DNA of 64,000 nucleotides from Tulasnella sp. 424 (GCA_019633425.1 WSUB01000044.1:124001-188000); one strand, 5' to 3'; shown: positions 24,028 to 36,496, numbered from the stretch's first letter. Translations and numbers: made by a program. The notes: generated by a model not told the origin, from the letters alone.

Positions 24028-24486
24028 ATCAGCGGATTTGAGCAACTGTTGTTGAGATGCGGAACTCGATAAAGGCAGAAAAATAGGAGAAAATGAGAGG
24101 TTGGGGGATGAAGGAGAGAGCAGACAAAGGTCGAGCGAGCAATGCGGGGTTCTCACGTCGACCACCGCTGTTTCGGTGCGTCAGCAGAGAATGTCAGCTC
24201 TCCGAAGATCACCCGTCACACTGCAGCGGGTGAACTTTGACCGCATACCCTCGAACTTATCACGCTCAAGGTCAACGAATGTGACCGGCTCGGTGATCAT
24301 GAAGAGAGTTCATCCCTGCTCCAAAAAGTTCGTTCGAGGGGTTAAAGTTGTATCCCTTGCTCTAGATCCTGATGTCGAAGGCAGGACCAGAGGCTTTTCA
24401 GATAAAGATCCTGGCGTTGAAAACGTTCCTTCCAATGGAGAGTTGGGCGGGACCAAATGGATTCGAAGAACAATAATCTAGATATC
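24028..24486. other. intergenic upstream of NOT9
   Basis: Between the 3' end of RSM23 and the NOT9 start; NOT9 promoter. No gene supported. Confidence 0.5.
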
Positions 24487-26467
24487 CTAAAATGTCTGCA
24501 GCGTCGACATAACTCCCTTCTTCAGCAGCTCTCTGGGATTGCCTGCGGTCTCCGTATACTTCGAAAGCAGGAAGCTGTCGTTCAGGGCTACAGATTGCGA
24601 CTCCAATCAGTATCTGATAACCTCGTGTGACTAGCAACTAGTACCCTGCTTACCAGAATGCAGGGCCCTATTTGCGCTCCAAGCCTCCAAGAAGGCAGCA
24701 GCCTCAGTTACCGAGAATTGTTGCGGAACAGGAATTGACCGTAAGCCGGTGGTGAACTCCTTGTAGGAGGTTCGCTGTCTGTCATATGGTGACACGGCAA
24801 GGTCGCCTTCCAGAGGAAGTCCTAAAGCTTCCCTGAGAGGATCGATCACCGGATATGTCGTGTTGGTAGATGACAGTGCACCCAATAAAGCGCCTCGAGC
24901 CTGGAGAAATCGTTCAGCAACCTGAACCAAAGCACTAAAATATTGACGAACCAGTTTGCGCTTGCCCGACGCGTATTCCAGGAAGAGACGAGGCATCGAT
25001 AGGTGATAGCTGCTCACAGGCTTGAATTGCGGGTCACGGTAGACGGACTTGCTGTAAAGCGCCTGGAAATCATCGACTGCGAGAAGCACGGGGTATCTAG
25101 TATGTCAAGGCCGAATAAGGACGCTGTCTTCCAAATTAGCTGTTCGAAAACACGCACTGCTCTTGTTTGCCTAGCTCTTCCATAAACAATACGAGGGTCT
25201 GAGGCGCCAGAAGTGGATCCTTAATTCCGTATTGTGCAAGAGTCTCCAACGAGGTACCGGCCGTCACAACTGTTCCCGGCTTTCCGCCTGGCACTGGAAT
25301 ATCTTCAGAAATCTTCAACTCTGAGATTTTAGATCCGTTTACTCGAAGCATCTTTGCGAGAGCGTCAGATGCGAGAGTATGCTGGTGGAATAGCTGGCTG
25401 CGATAATCGAAGCCATACGGGCTGGTGGCATTCACCCAGTCAATACCTGGAAATACGAGTTCAGACGCGAGGAATATAGCCTGGTTTAGTGAAGATTCAG
25501 CTGACCATGCGGGACGTAGAACACAATCCATCCGTTCTGAGCACAGTAGTTAACTGCTTGCAAGAGAAGCATGCTCTTTCCACAGCCGCTAGGCCCGCCT
25601 AGCAAAAGGATTAATCAGTCGTTCAGTAAATGCAGATCGGTTTTCAGGTTTTTAGATGCGACTCACTAAGGACGACCCTGTTCGAAGCTTTCTTGGCAGG
25701 TTCACCCTCGACTGCAGCCTCAGACGCTTCGGCCATTTGATCAAGCTCGTCGAGCAAGCTGAGTGTGCTTGATCGAACAATAGAGAAAGCCTGTCCTGAG
25801 TGAAGGAACTGAGAATGACGAACGGCAAATGTCAGAAGTGCTCGAGAAAGACACGTTTGCCACTCTGACCTCTCTCTTCATTGTTTTGGGCATTCCGAAA
25901 GCCTGAATTGGGGAGTTGGCTCCGGTTGAAAAGGCCATTGCTTTGCCCACAACATCGCCTGTCAGGTCCGCCTGGGGAGTCCGAAATGGAGATGTCAATT
26001 CGCCGACTCCGAACGGGATCCCAAGCAGGTTTACGAACAGGTGTGTACGCCGGCAGCTTTCGCTGCCCGACAGACGATTGGAACAAGGGGTGTTCTACTT
26101 TGATAACAGAATGGGCCTTGACGATCCACGGGTCAGTTTCTCCGAAGGGGCGGGCCGTGTCGCGTAACTAACCTCCGCCCGCTTTGGTCCGGCTGATTCC
26201 TTGACCTGGCGTTTGTTCTGTCCTCCAATCTTTTGGGCTGAACATCGTAGGAGTTGTTAACACAACCGAACCTATCCTCCTTCAGGATAATCGCCTACCT
26301 TTCTTTCCTGCGACGGGCTTCTTTCCGGCCTTGCCACCGGCCTTCTTCGCTGCAGCAAGCAACGCGGTGGACGAATGGAGTCCTCGAGCAGCAGAACTCG
26401 AGGTAGACGCGCCAGGAGTCTGGCCTAATGCCAGTAAAGGCGTTCTGAGACGAAGCAGCGCGGACAT
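24487..26467 (-). CDS. RSM23: mitochondrial small-subunit ribosomal protein S29 (DAP3/Rsm23)
   Basis: GTP-binding protein of the mitoribosome small subunit. Transcript-order exons 26467..26299, 26237..26173, 26116..26039, 25971..25870, 25808..25667, 25598..25506, 25446..25158, 25096..24654, 24587..24487; 493 residues, all phases agree. N-terminus is a presequence (LLRLRTPLLALG, LHSS) followed by a Lys/Gly/Ala-rich stretch. RKLPAYTP joined to ADLTGDVVGKA, then the P-loop GPSGCGKS (about 187-194), GWIVFYVP, VLLAVDDFQALY (Walker B) and the conserved tail ending KYTETAGNPRELL. Divergent from TIM44 with 145 bp between the ATGs. Confidence 0.95.
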
Positions 26468-26612
26468 TTTTGACGCGAGAGGATGAAGGTCGAAAGTTGA
26501 AATATCGACCGCCCGACCGTGCGAAGGCTGCACCTTAGTCCGAATTTTTGGCTCACAATCCCGCTGCACATTTCGATTTCGTCTCACTTCACCTCCTCAC
26601 CCACTCTCAAAA
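26468..26612. promoter_or_regulatory. divergent promoter RSM23 / TIM44
   Basis: Only 145 bp separate the two start codons, so both mitochondrial genes must share control sequence here. CT-rich tracts lie next to the TIM44 start; no certain TATA box. Confidence 0.7.
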
Positions 26613-28356
26613 ATGTACGCCAGAGCACAGATGATCCGTTGCGCAGCTCGTGAGGCGTCCTCAAGGCCATTACCATCATACTTGGCTTCACCGTCCACCC
26701 TTCGTTCATCGCGAGCCACTCGCGTCTCGGCATTCCATTCATCGTCATCTCGATGGGACGAGCTTCCTCGGTCGCCGTATCAGATATTCGTGGAAACTTT
26801 GAAGGAAGAGCTGAGGAAGAACAAGGACCTCCAGGATAATGTCAAGCAGCTCCAGGGTGACGTTGACAAGCTCCAGGACTCCGAGTCCATGAAACGGGCG
26901 AAGGAGATGTACGAGCGGGCTCGCGTAAGTAAAGTTGCAACCACACGACTGTGTCTCATAAGAAGGCTGACGTAGCATACATTCTGTGATTGTAGTTAAC
27001 ATCATCGATTAAGGAGAACCCAAAGCTGCGGGCTGCTGCCGAGGAGTTACGCAAGCAGGGGGTGAAGGTCAGCGATGCCGTCGGCGACGCCATGAAGTCT
27101 ATGGAGGAGAGTGAATTCATGAGAGGGGTATGTTAACTTCTTCCGCCGCATCCGGGCATTCTCTTACTCGAATTGAGCAGCTGGTTAAAGCCTCCAGTGC
27201 CGTAGCTTCCACCGTGGGCACCGCAACAGCTCCCATACGGAACACTTCAGCCTACAAGGCATTAGCCGACACCGTTGTGGATGCCTTGGACGACAGCATC
27301 AGCTCGAAGTACGGTGGCTACGAGGACAAGGAGATCCGAAGGAAGAGACGACAAGAACGGTTGTTGAAAGCCGGTCGTGGCTCAGGTCTCCAAGTCGGAG
27401 GGCAGAGGTTGCAAGCAGATCCTGAGTATGTGCCTTTCTCGCTCTACCTGACTGATTCAGCTAAAGCGCTGAACCCGCGTTTTCAGAGCAACGGCGCGTG
27501 GTGCTGTCGTTCTGCATAAGGATGCCGAAAAATACGAAAAATGGGATCGCATGAAGGAGACCAACCCCGTCCTACGGACTCTTGTCGGCCTCAGGAGACA
27601 GTACGACGAATCAGAAAACTCGCTTGTGGCCAGCGTTCGTTCGGTCACGGAGCGCATTGGCAGCCTCTTCGATGAAAACGAAACGGCACAGGTCATTAGG
27701 GCCTTCCGAGCTCTGGACCCTTCCTTTGACATGGAGTCGTTCTCGAGAGAACTTAGGGAATATATCGTCCCAGAAGTGGTCGACGCCTACCTCTCAGCGG
27801 ATAAGGAGGCGTTGAAGATGTGGTGTGGTGAAGCTGTACGTCGCTCTGCGCCCCGTGTCCGAACGCCAATTCTGACTTAGCGCTCGCCCTTAGACGTACA
27901 ATGTACTGTGGGCGACTATGGAACAGTATCTCAAACAAGGCCTCGTCAGCGAGAGCCGAGTGCTCGACATCAAGCACGTTGAGGTGAGTCCAAACTCTCC
28001 TTCGAAAAGCCAAACCGCCGTTCTCATCCAGAATTATCAATTAAGATCGCTGCTGGAAAGATGCTTGAAGATGAAGTCCCTGTTGTTACCATCACCTTCA
28101 CAACCCAGGAGGTTCTCCTCTTCCGCAACGCGCTGTCCGGCGAGATTGCTGTTGGTGCGGAGGACCGGGTTGAACAATGCATGTACGGTGCAGTCGTCAC
28201 CCGAGTGGAGAGCGAGTTGGACAATCCAACGACTGGTGGTTGGAAGATCATCGAGGTAGGTCGAGGTTATGCTTCTCGTAGTGGGCGACGGAACTGACAG
28301 TCGCCTCGGCCTTTCCCTTTAAGATGGTGCGGAGATCCGGCAGGGCATACCTATAG
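26613..28356 (+). CDS. TIM44: mitochondrial import inner membrane translocase subunit Tim44
   Basis: Matrix-side anchor that tethers Hsp70 to the TIM23 channel. Exons 26613..26924, 26996..27127, 27181..27425, 27487..27835, 27894..27983, 28046..28255, 28324..28356; 456 residues. Presequence rich in Arg/Ser, then SPYQIFVETLKEELRKN (the Hsp70/TIM23-binding helix region), a coiled-coil stretch, and the C-terminal Tim44 domain: NPVLRTLVGLR, IRAFRALDPSFD, WCGEA, RVLDIKHVE, VTITFTTQEVLLFRN, GWKIIEMVRR. The third exon could begin 3 nt earlier (CAG repeat at the acceptor). Confidence 0.95.
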
Positions 28357-28899
28357 ACTTCGATTTACAGCGTCAGTTGGACATAATTTTATCCCACACT
28401 TATCCTTGCCTATTGCAACATCCCGCGTGTCCGGATAACCTCCAGGGTGTTTTCGGGTATTTGTTGCCGTGTCAGCGATAGAATCGACCAATGAGTTGCG
28501 TTTCAATATCCTTCAAGTGATCTCTCCGAAGAACGTCTTCCAGATCATTTCAACACTCACAGAACTCGCCAGGGCGCAGCTCTTAGTCACGTGCCCACGG
28601 ACCCCATCGAAATCAACGCGCAGAATCTCGACCTCTTGTCTATTAATTTATAGATCTCTCCCACCATGTCGACTCAACTCTCAACGTCAGATGCACCGGC
28701 AACGACATGATATCAACAACTCCAGCGGCTCCAACGTCAACGGACCCACATCAACTTCAGTTGAAGCTCCTTCATCATCGGCAGCTACCCCGTCCATGTC
28801 CTCCGAGTCTCCCTGCACCAGTAGTCCTTCAACTCCTAGTACCTCCAAGACGCCCATGACAGAGGAACACAGCAAACGTACATCCCTCGTCAAGAAACC
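28357..28899. other. intergenic before PSD pseudogene
   Basis: An ATG at 28666 opens 14 codons then stops; a Ser/Thr/Pro-rich open frame follows in another phase. This may be the ruined 5' end of the PSD-like gene, but likeness is too weak to include it. Confidence 0.4.
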
Positions 28900-30757
28900 T
28901 TGAGACAGCAGGTCCAACCCAAAACACCTCCACATTCCTCCCGTCAAGACCCCTATTACACTGGCGTGTTGAATAAAGTGGATGTGTTGGCTACAAAAGC
29001 AGCGAAGAAGATCATGCAAGCCATGTCTGCGATGGTGGAAATCCGGCTCATGTTGGTAGGGGACTTTGGGGCGAGATTCCTTGCACGTCGTGCTCTTCGT
29101 CGGTCAATAACCGATCGGGGGATATGGCAAGGGAGGGGGCTCACTAAAATTTGGGATTGCAGTGAACGTTCGAGATATGTTATACCCTCGTAGCGCGTCA
29201 ATAGCCGAGCTGGGTTTCCCAAGAAGAAGCTGTTCGAGAATTGGGCTAGCGGGATGCTCGACAAGGTGCTTTTTACACGCTCTTTCCAGTCAAGCTGACC
29301 TACCTACACTATGGCCCTAATAACAGCTTTTGTAGCACATCGTATGGGTGAGTATTATAGCTACACACTGGATTTGGGCCTACGCTAACGAGTACTGTCG
29401 TCGTTCCCTGATACGCATTTACCCATCGCCGACCGTAGAACGAAAGCCAATATATTCGAACCAATCACTGTTTTCATGCGTCTCGGGATGCACTCGCTAT
29501 TTTTTATTGTCAATGTGCCGCCCGTGGATTCCTCTTGTCGCATGTTGGACGGCAGCGTTGACAAGTGTACCCTCCGGGGGACTTTGCGCACTAGTTGGAA
29601 GGTCTCTTCAAGGACGGTTCCTACCGACATGAGTTGACCTCCCCTCCGAGATAGTTCTCAACTGAAAACATCACGCCACTTGCATGCTCTTTGTTTTCAT
29701 TTCTATGTGTAGAGGGCAAGATTTACGATAACCTCGACCCAGCGTTTGTCATCCTCCACATAGAGGCCTTCATTCAAGCCTATGATCTTAAGCTGGAAGA
29801 ACTGCTGGAACTTGACATCAAGAAATACAAGGTTCGTCTCCTCTCGTGAAAAGGAAGGCAGTCCCTCACTGACGAGACAATGGTCTAGATCTTCAACGAC
29901 TCTTTCAAGCCCCCGCTTAAGCCTAACGCTCATCCGGTACAAGACGCAAACGACCTGAGCATCATCACCTCGCCTGCGGATTCGAGAGTGAGTGTGTTCA
30001 AGAGCGTTGGAGACGCGAAGAAGTTCTGTAGGAGCACGTCCGATGAAGCGTCCAGTATTCGGGGGGAGTCCTGACGATCCTTTTCCCCATAGGATTGAAT
30101 TACCCTCCCGGCTTTACTCGACGACCCTTACTTGGCAGAGACGTTCGGCAAGAACCCCAGCATAACGACATTCCGACTCGCACCTCAGGATTATCATCGT
30201 TACCACGCTCCATTTAAAGCCGAGCTGGGCAGGATGTGCCACGTTCCTGGAACGCATTTCACTGGGTGCGTGTTCATTGCGAAGCTTCTGGCAACGGGTT
30301 TTCATCCGACCAATTGAACGTCTATTCGTATGACAACAGAGCCCATAAGCGGTCAACAAGGACCTCAACGTGGTCACAGCAAACCGACGAGACGTCCAAC
30401 TCCTCCACGCGGATGTCCGGAACCCCACTTTCACCGCGACCACCGTGACACCAACACACCTCAACAACCTCCTCCCGAACCAGTCACCTTCGCACTCATC
30501 TCCGTCGGCGCTCTCCTGGCCGGGTCCATCGGGTGGAGCAAAGATTCCGGCGACAGCATGCTGAAAGGAGAGGATTTAAGGGTCTTCCAGTTCGGTGGCA
30601 GCACGGTGATTCTGGTCGCTCCGGAGGAACGGTTGAGTGGGATGAGGATTTGGTTGCGAATTCGAGCGGGCTTGCTGGGTTGAAAGGCGTGGAAAGTGGG
30701 AGGCTTGTGGAGACGGTGGTTAGGGTCAAGGAGAGGATTGGAAAGGTTGCGGGGTGA
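28900..30757 (+). pseudogene. phosphatidylserine decarboxylase, decayed
   Basis: Intact members convert phosphatidylserine to phosphatidylethanolamine after self-cleavage at a GST-type Ser. Recognisable blocks in order: LFENWASGMLDK, HIEAFIQAYDLKLEELL, FNDSFKPPLKPNAHPV, RLAPQDYHRYHAPF (30170s), AVNKDLNVVTANRRDVQLLH, VTFALISVGALLAGSIGW, VFQFGGSTVILV, VEWDEDLVANSSG. The self-cleavage GGST is present. But successive blocks lie in different frames with no room for introns: the H-A-D block is in frame 1, ALISVGAL in frame 0, VEWDEDL in frame 2. The usual NPQAVN reads P-stop-AVN (CAA to TAA). So several frameshifts and a stop; not functional as annotated. Confidence 0.82.
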
Positions 30758-31393
30758 TCTTCGCAGGCAATGTCGTGAGAGCCCTGAGTGGTGTTGGGAA
30801 CTGTGTCAAGTTTGACAGAACTCGATGTTCGAAGGTTTGAGGGCGGACCTCGTGTCATATAGTTGGACAGAAATGTGGAACACCGGACCAATGTCTTTCG
30901 ATACGAGAGATCTCATTCGAGTAAACCAAGGTTCGAAGTCAGCTCAGCCAGCCAGACTAGCCTAAACGATGATGCCGGGGATCGTGCACTGATATCACGA
31001 AAACCCCTCCTGAGTCACCTCGAAAGAAGAATTGGTCGACCTGAATCACACAAGCTTCTTGACCTACTCTCGATCAGTCCAAAGGGAGCGCCGGATGAGG
31101 AGCTCAGACGAGGGTGGAGTCGATATGCATCGGACACACGATTCCATGGCGATTCCACTTTCTAGTAAGAGCGTCGATTAGATGGAAACGGAAATAACCC
31201 GTTACAATAGATCTATTAAACTACGTCGCTCAAGTGGAACAATAAAATTTGTGTGACATGTCGCGTGTGTTATGTGAGCTGATGCTACAAAGCATTGCTT
31301 CTCCCTGGCCTGTCTCCAATTTCAGTGCGGATGTGGAGCGCCTCGGAGTAGAATTTAACGGCTTGACTGTACTCGTTTTTGAACTGATGCACG
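30758..31393. other. intergenic with TPR remnant
   Basis: From 31270 to about 31440 lies, in the - strand, one more TPR unit (GLADVHQFKNEYSQAVKFY..) out of frame with the kinase-TPR gene, ending in its own stop. The rest holds nothing recognised. Confidence 0.7.
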
Positions 31394-34300
31394 TCAGCGA
31401 GACCCCGCAGACTGTTGGCTCTCCCTTGACTGACGGGCAAGGCTCCGCAAAGCACGGGCTCTCCCATGTCTGTCGCCAATGTCGGTGCGGATTTTCAAAG
31501 CCTCGGAGTAGAAATCAACGGCCTGGGTGTACTCGTTCCGAAGGTGATGGACCTTAGCAAGACCCTGCAGAGAGCTGGCTCTCCCAAGCTTGTCGCCGAG
31601 GTCGGTGCGGATTTGGAGGGCCTCGGAGTAGACATCAACGGCTTGGCCGTACTCGCTTTGAACCCGATGCACGTCAGCGAGACCCTGCAGAGCGTCGGCT
31701 CTCCCTTGACTGTCACCAATATCGGTGCAGATTCTCAGGGCCTCAGAGTAGAGATCAACGGCCTGACTGTACTCCTTCCGAAGCTGATGCACCTTAGCGA
31801 GACCGTGTAGAGTGCCAGGTTTCCCTTGCCGGTCGCCGAGGTCAATGCGGATTTCCAGAGCCTCGGAGTAGAAATCAACGGCCTGGGTGTACTCCTTCCG
31901 AAGCCGATGCACGTCGGCGAGATCCTGCAGAGTGTTGGCTCTCCCGAGTCTGTCGCCGAGGTCAATGCGAATTTGCAGAGCCGAGGAGTAGAAATCAACG
32001 GCCTGGATGTACTCCTTCCGAAGCCGATGCACGTCAGCGATACCATGCAGAGTGTTGGCTCTCCCGAGTCTGTCGCCGAGGTCGGTGCGGATTTGCAGGG
32101 CTTCGGAGTAGAAATCAATGGCCTGACTGTACTCGCTTCGAAGCCGATGCACCTCGGCCAGACCCTGCAACGCGTTCGCTCTCCCATGCCCGCTGTCAAA
32201 GTCTGTGTAGATTTGTAGGGCCTTGGAGTAGAATTTAATGGCCTGGCTGGACTTGTCTTGGACCCGATGTATCTCAGCGAGACCGAAAAGAGCGTCGGCT
32301 CTCCCTTGCCTGTTGCTGATGCTGGTGCAGATTTGCAGGGCGTCGGAGTAGAATTGTACGGCCTGGGTGTACTCCTTCTGAAGTCGAGACACTTCAGCGA
32401 GACACAGAAGAGCGTTGGCTATCCCTTGCCTGTCGCCGAGGTCGGTGCAGATTTGCAGGGCCTCGGAGTAGAAACCAACGGCCTGGGTGTACTCCTTCCG
32501 AAGCCGATGCACGTCAGCGAGATCCTGCAGAGTGTTGGCTCTCCCGAGTCTGTCGCCGATGTCAATGCGGATTTGCAGAGCCTCGGAGTAGAAATCAACG
32601 GCCTGGGTGTACTCGTTCCGAAGCTGATGAACCTTGGCGAGACCCTGCAGAGAGCCGGCTCTCCCAAGCCTGTCACCGATGTCGGTGCGAATTTGGAGGG
32701 CCTCGGAGTAGAAAGCAATGGCCTCACTATACTCGCTTCGAAGCCGAAGCACCTCAGCAAGACCCTGTAACGCCTTTGCTCTCCCATGCCTGTCGCCGAT
32801 TTCGATGTGGATTTGGAGCGCCTCGGAGTAGAATTTAACGGCCTGACTGTACTCGTTTTGGGACCGCTGCACGTCAGCGAGACCCTGCAGAGCATCTGCT
32901 CTCCCTTGCCTGTTGCCGAGGTCAGTGCGGATTTGCAGAGCCTCGGAGTAGAAAACAACGGCCTGGGTGTACTCCTTCCGAAGTTGATGCACGTCAGCGA
33001 GACCCTGAAGGGAGCTGGCTCTCCCAAGCTTGTCGTCGAGGTCGATGCGGATTTGCAGGGCCTCGGAGTAGAAATCAACGGCCTGGGTGTACTCGTTCTG
33101 AAGCTGATGAACCTTGGCGAGACCCTGCAGAGAGCTGGCTCTCCCGAGCCTGTCGCCGATGTCGGTGCGGATTTGGAGGGCCTTGGAGTAGAAATCAACG
33201 GCTTGGCCATAATTGCTTTGGACCCGGTGCACGCCAGCGAAACCGTGCAGAGCGGAGGCTCTTCCATGACTGTCACCAATATCCGTGCAGATTCTCAAGG
33301 CCTCGGAGTAGGAATCAGCGGCCTGACTGTACTCGCTTCGAAGCCGATGCACCTCGGCGAGACCCTGCAACGCGTTTGCTCTCCCATGCCCGTTGTCGAA
33401 GTTGGTGTAGATTTGTAGGGCCTTGGAGTAGACTGCACTCGCCTGGCTGGACTCATTTCGGACCCGATGCACCTCAGCGAGACCGAAAAGAGCGTCGGCC
33501 CTCCATTGCATGTCGCCGATCCTGGTGCGGATCTGTAGGGCCTCGGAGTAGAATGTAACGGCCTGCGTGTACTCGTTTCGAAGACGATGCAACTGCCCCA
33601 GCTGAACCAGCACCGCGGCCTTTCCTTCGCTGTCACCGACATCTTCGTAGCGACCGAGGGCATCGTCGAAGAAATTCACGGCGTTCAGGTAGTCACCCAG
33701 ACGTACATGCATCCATCCCAGCTGCACCAGAAGCGCAGGATCACGAGCCCTAGAAGCCGCCGCCTCTGAGGTCCTTCTCGGGTCTGGCCTCACCATTGGC
33801 TATATCGAACGTGGTCAATTTTGCATGTCATTGTCCTCAAATCGGCATTACTCACCATCCAATTAATTGCCTTTTGACAATCCTCAGCACTCGGTCGTTT
33901 TTGAGGGTTGATGCTCCAGCATGCCGTCATAAGGGAGCAGAGTGCCTTAATCAATGACATGCGAGCATTGTCAGTGATGGTGGGGAGATCTCCCTTGGTG
34001 ATCCGTAGAATGACGGTGGCGTCTTTGATGATGTTTTCAAACGGGATAGAGCCGGTCATCACCTGTTTCGGAGCAGCTTTTGAGACTTGGCCGAGAACGT
34101 TATGTACATGACCTGAATGTTACCTCATATGCAACCCATCCCAAAGCCCATATATCGCTCCCTAGAGTAGCCTCCTCCCCTTTCAGCAGCTCTGGCGCAG
34201 CCCAACGAACCGTGAACCGATCATTTGTCAGCGTTATGCCGATGGTATTGGTTGATGTGCAGAAGGTTGCTTCGAGTGACACCCCTGGTCGTGCTTGCGG

Positions 34301-35340
34301 CTCGAAGTTCTCAGCTTGCCTTGTCTGCTTCTCCAGATCCTTGGTTGCTAGACGGCGAGCGGATCCAAAGTCCGTAATTACCGCCCGGCATTCTGAGTTG
34401 ACCAATATGTTTATCTGAAAATTTAGAGCAAGGTCTGCCAGCGGTTCATTATGACGTCCTCGGAACGTACGGATTTGAGGTCGCCGTGGCGTAGGGGGGG
34501 TTGTCTGCTATGGAGATATTCGACTCCTCTAGCCACGTCGTTGATCTGGAATACAGAGTCTCAGAGTTGGGCTGCAGGAAAGTAGTTTAATCGTACCAGA
34601 CAAATTCGTTCGGGGATTTCCCAGTTCGCTGAGGCGATAAAGCGCTGCAAGGTCTCGTTTTCCTCCCAGGGAAAGACCAGCCACACAACATTCTCGGACA
34701 AGTTTTCGACAAAACCTTCAAGTTTAATGATATTTTCATGAGAAAGTTCGTCCAGGAATTTGGCTTCCCTGAGTGCCAACTGAACCGAAAGAATTTAGCG
34801 CTGAAACCCTGACGTGATCGGCTGGGGTCGTCTTACCCCTAGCACCCGGTCTGGTTCACTTGAAATATGCATTTTCTTCACGGCTACATCCTGCAATGTT
34901 GGAATTGATGAGCCGCTCATCGTCACTGTCAATGGCCTGGAAGGCAGAGGAGCACCGACCTTCCGCTGTCGAGCATCGACCTTTCCCCGCCGAGACTTTC
35001 TTCCAGCAGGACCGGCCAAGTGGGGGCCTTTGCTTCTGGTCGGATCAGAATGTCCTGTCCTGTTTTGACCGCCTGAGGGAGAAACCAAGATGGCTCGCGA
35101 AACCGTCGCACTTCCTCCACGGAGCTTGCGGCCGTCGCTGGGGAATTCGATCGAGGACCGATCAATTCGCCATTTCGCAAGCTTCTTGAGCTTATCCAAA
35201 AAATGCGTTCGGTTACTTATTAAAATTTCGCTGTGAGACTCGAGAAGGACGTACCAGCTCAGCGCTCGGCTGGTTTTCACTAGAGAAAGTATCGTGGTTC
35301 GAGTAGGATGGCGACCCAGGTACAGCGAAAGGGCTGACAT
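31394..35340 (-). CDS. protein kinase fused to 19 tetratricopeptide repeats
   Basis: Transcript-order exons 35340..34837, 34779..34597, 34545..34471, 34414..34124, 34062..33856, 33799..31394; all phase 0; 1,221 residues. Kinase signature: RGGSATVSRA (Gly loop, 74-83), VAVKK (Lys 155), LREAKFLDELSHENI (helix C Glu), HGDLKSINILV (catalytic Asp 251, with Gly for the usual Arg), TDFGSAR, WAAPELL, SDIWALGWV. The Gly loop and the Lys are separated by a ~65-residue basic insertion. From about residue 440 run 19 repeats of 40 residues, consensus A.ALQGLAEVHRL..EYSQAVDFYSEALQIRTDIGDR.GR. A TKL-type kinase with TPR scaffold, typical of Agaricomycete signalling families; substrates unknown. The last repeat breaks off at a frame change. 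Confidence 0.9.
31440..33740 (-). repeat. 120-bp tandem repeat array (TPR coding)
   Basis: About 19 copies of a 120-bp unit encoding the TPRs, very alike at DNA level (TCGGAGTAGAAATCAACGGC recurs nearly every 120 bp). Larger order is visible: units 3-4 resemble 13-14 (FGLAE..SSQA..YSKALQIYT), and 4-6 resemble 17-19, which points to block duplication inside the array. Confidence 0.92.
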
Positions 35341-36496
35341 CGTGCTTTTCGTCCTTGTGCATAGGGTGTTTTAAATGGGAAGGCGCTTGGTGATGGAAAC
35401 AGTCGCCGTTCTTGGACGGGCTTAGCAGAGAGTTGGAGGGAGGGGGAGCGGATGGGGTGTTACGGGGGAACTCGGTGGTGAATCGTGCAAAGTATGGGGG
35501 GTCAAAGGACAGACTCTGAATCCTAACGAACCGGAAGCATCTCTACCAGCCTTTCTCCGCGAGGTTAGTACTAGGCACGCCGAATTGGTTCCGTACTTGG
35601 GCGGTTCTAGCTTCTGTCGAATGCTCGTTGCAAGTCCGCGCGACGCAGTTGAGGTATCGATTGGCCGCGTGGGGACGGTGAAGCCCACGCCTCACATGGT
35701 CACGCGCAACAAGTGAAGACGCTCAACGGCACAAAAAGTTTGAGGGCCAATCTCACCAAAATCGATTATCTCCTAAGGGTGAATGAAAGTATTAGCAGAC
35801 TGTGGTCTAGAACTCCTCTGTCCTGGATTTTATTCGTTGAGCCTTCCAAGTGGCGCCGGTTCCCTCTGAAATCTTTCCGCCCGTCCACCCTCGAGAGCCA
35901 CCCAACTATATATAATCGATTAAGCTGGCAAGCGAGTACTCATACTGAGTTGGTGTTCTAATTTGGCGGGCTCTTCATTGAAGAGCCCGCAGCCCGAGAG
36001 CCATGACGTCATAGCACCCCAGTAGAGTTATATACAGGCGTTTCTTCCCAGTCTTCGCCTTCTCGCTACTGCGAAGAAAGGAATTCGCTTCTGCGTGTGG
36101 ATTATGGAGCTTGGCATGTTGAACCAGTTGGACTAATATTTTCATTGAATCCTAAGCCGGATTCTCAACGATAGTCGCGTGTGCGGAATGAAATTGCGCA
36201 ACGAGTTCCGGTCCCCGGATCCGTTTTGATACAACCTATACATATCCAACCAGAGAATGGGTTCCTTCTAGTCTTCTGGATCATCCCAGGCCTCACAGGG
36301 CTCGCTAAAGCCTCCACGTCCGCAGTATCTAAACGAAACGGCGACGTCGAGGCCTCTGGCTGCGGTGCCTTGAAGCCACGTGCCGACGGACGCCGAAGAT
36401 CCAACAGGACGCGCAAAGCCTCCACCAACATGACCTCTTAAATGTCACATTCAGCCGCACATCATCCGACTCACAAACTTCACTACCCCGTTTCAA
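35341..36496. other. divergent intergenic, kinase-TPR / lipase
   Basis: 1.15 kb with promoters of both genes. Open frames at 35422-35688 (-) and 36165-36441 (both strands) lack likeness to known proteins. Confidence 0.5.

Noticed and set aside
31466..33418. Long + strand and alternate-frame ORFs across the TPR array
   Set aside because: They are repeats of the 120-bp unit read in the wrong frame; the - strand TPR frame has clear helix-repeat consensus and links in phase to the kinase exons.
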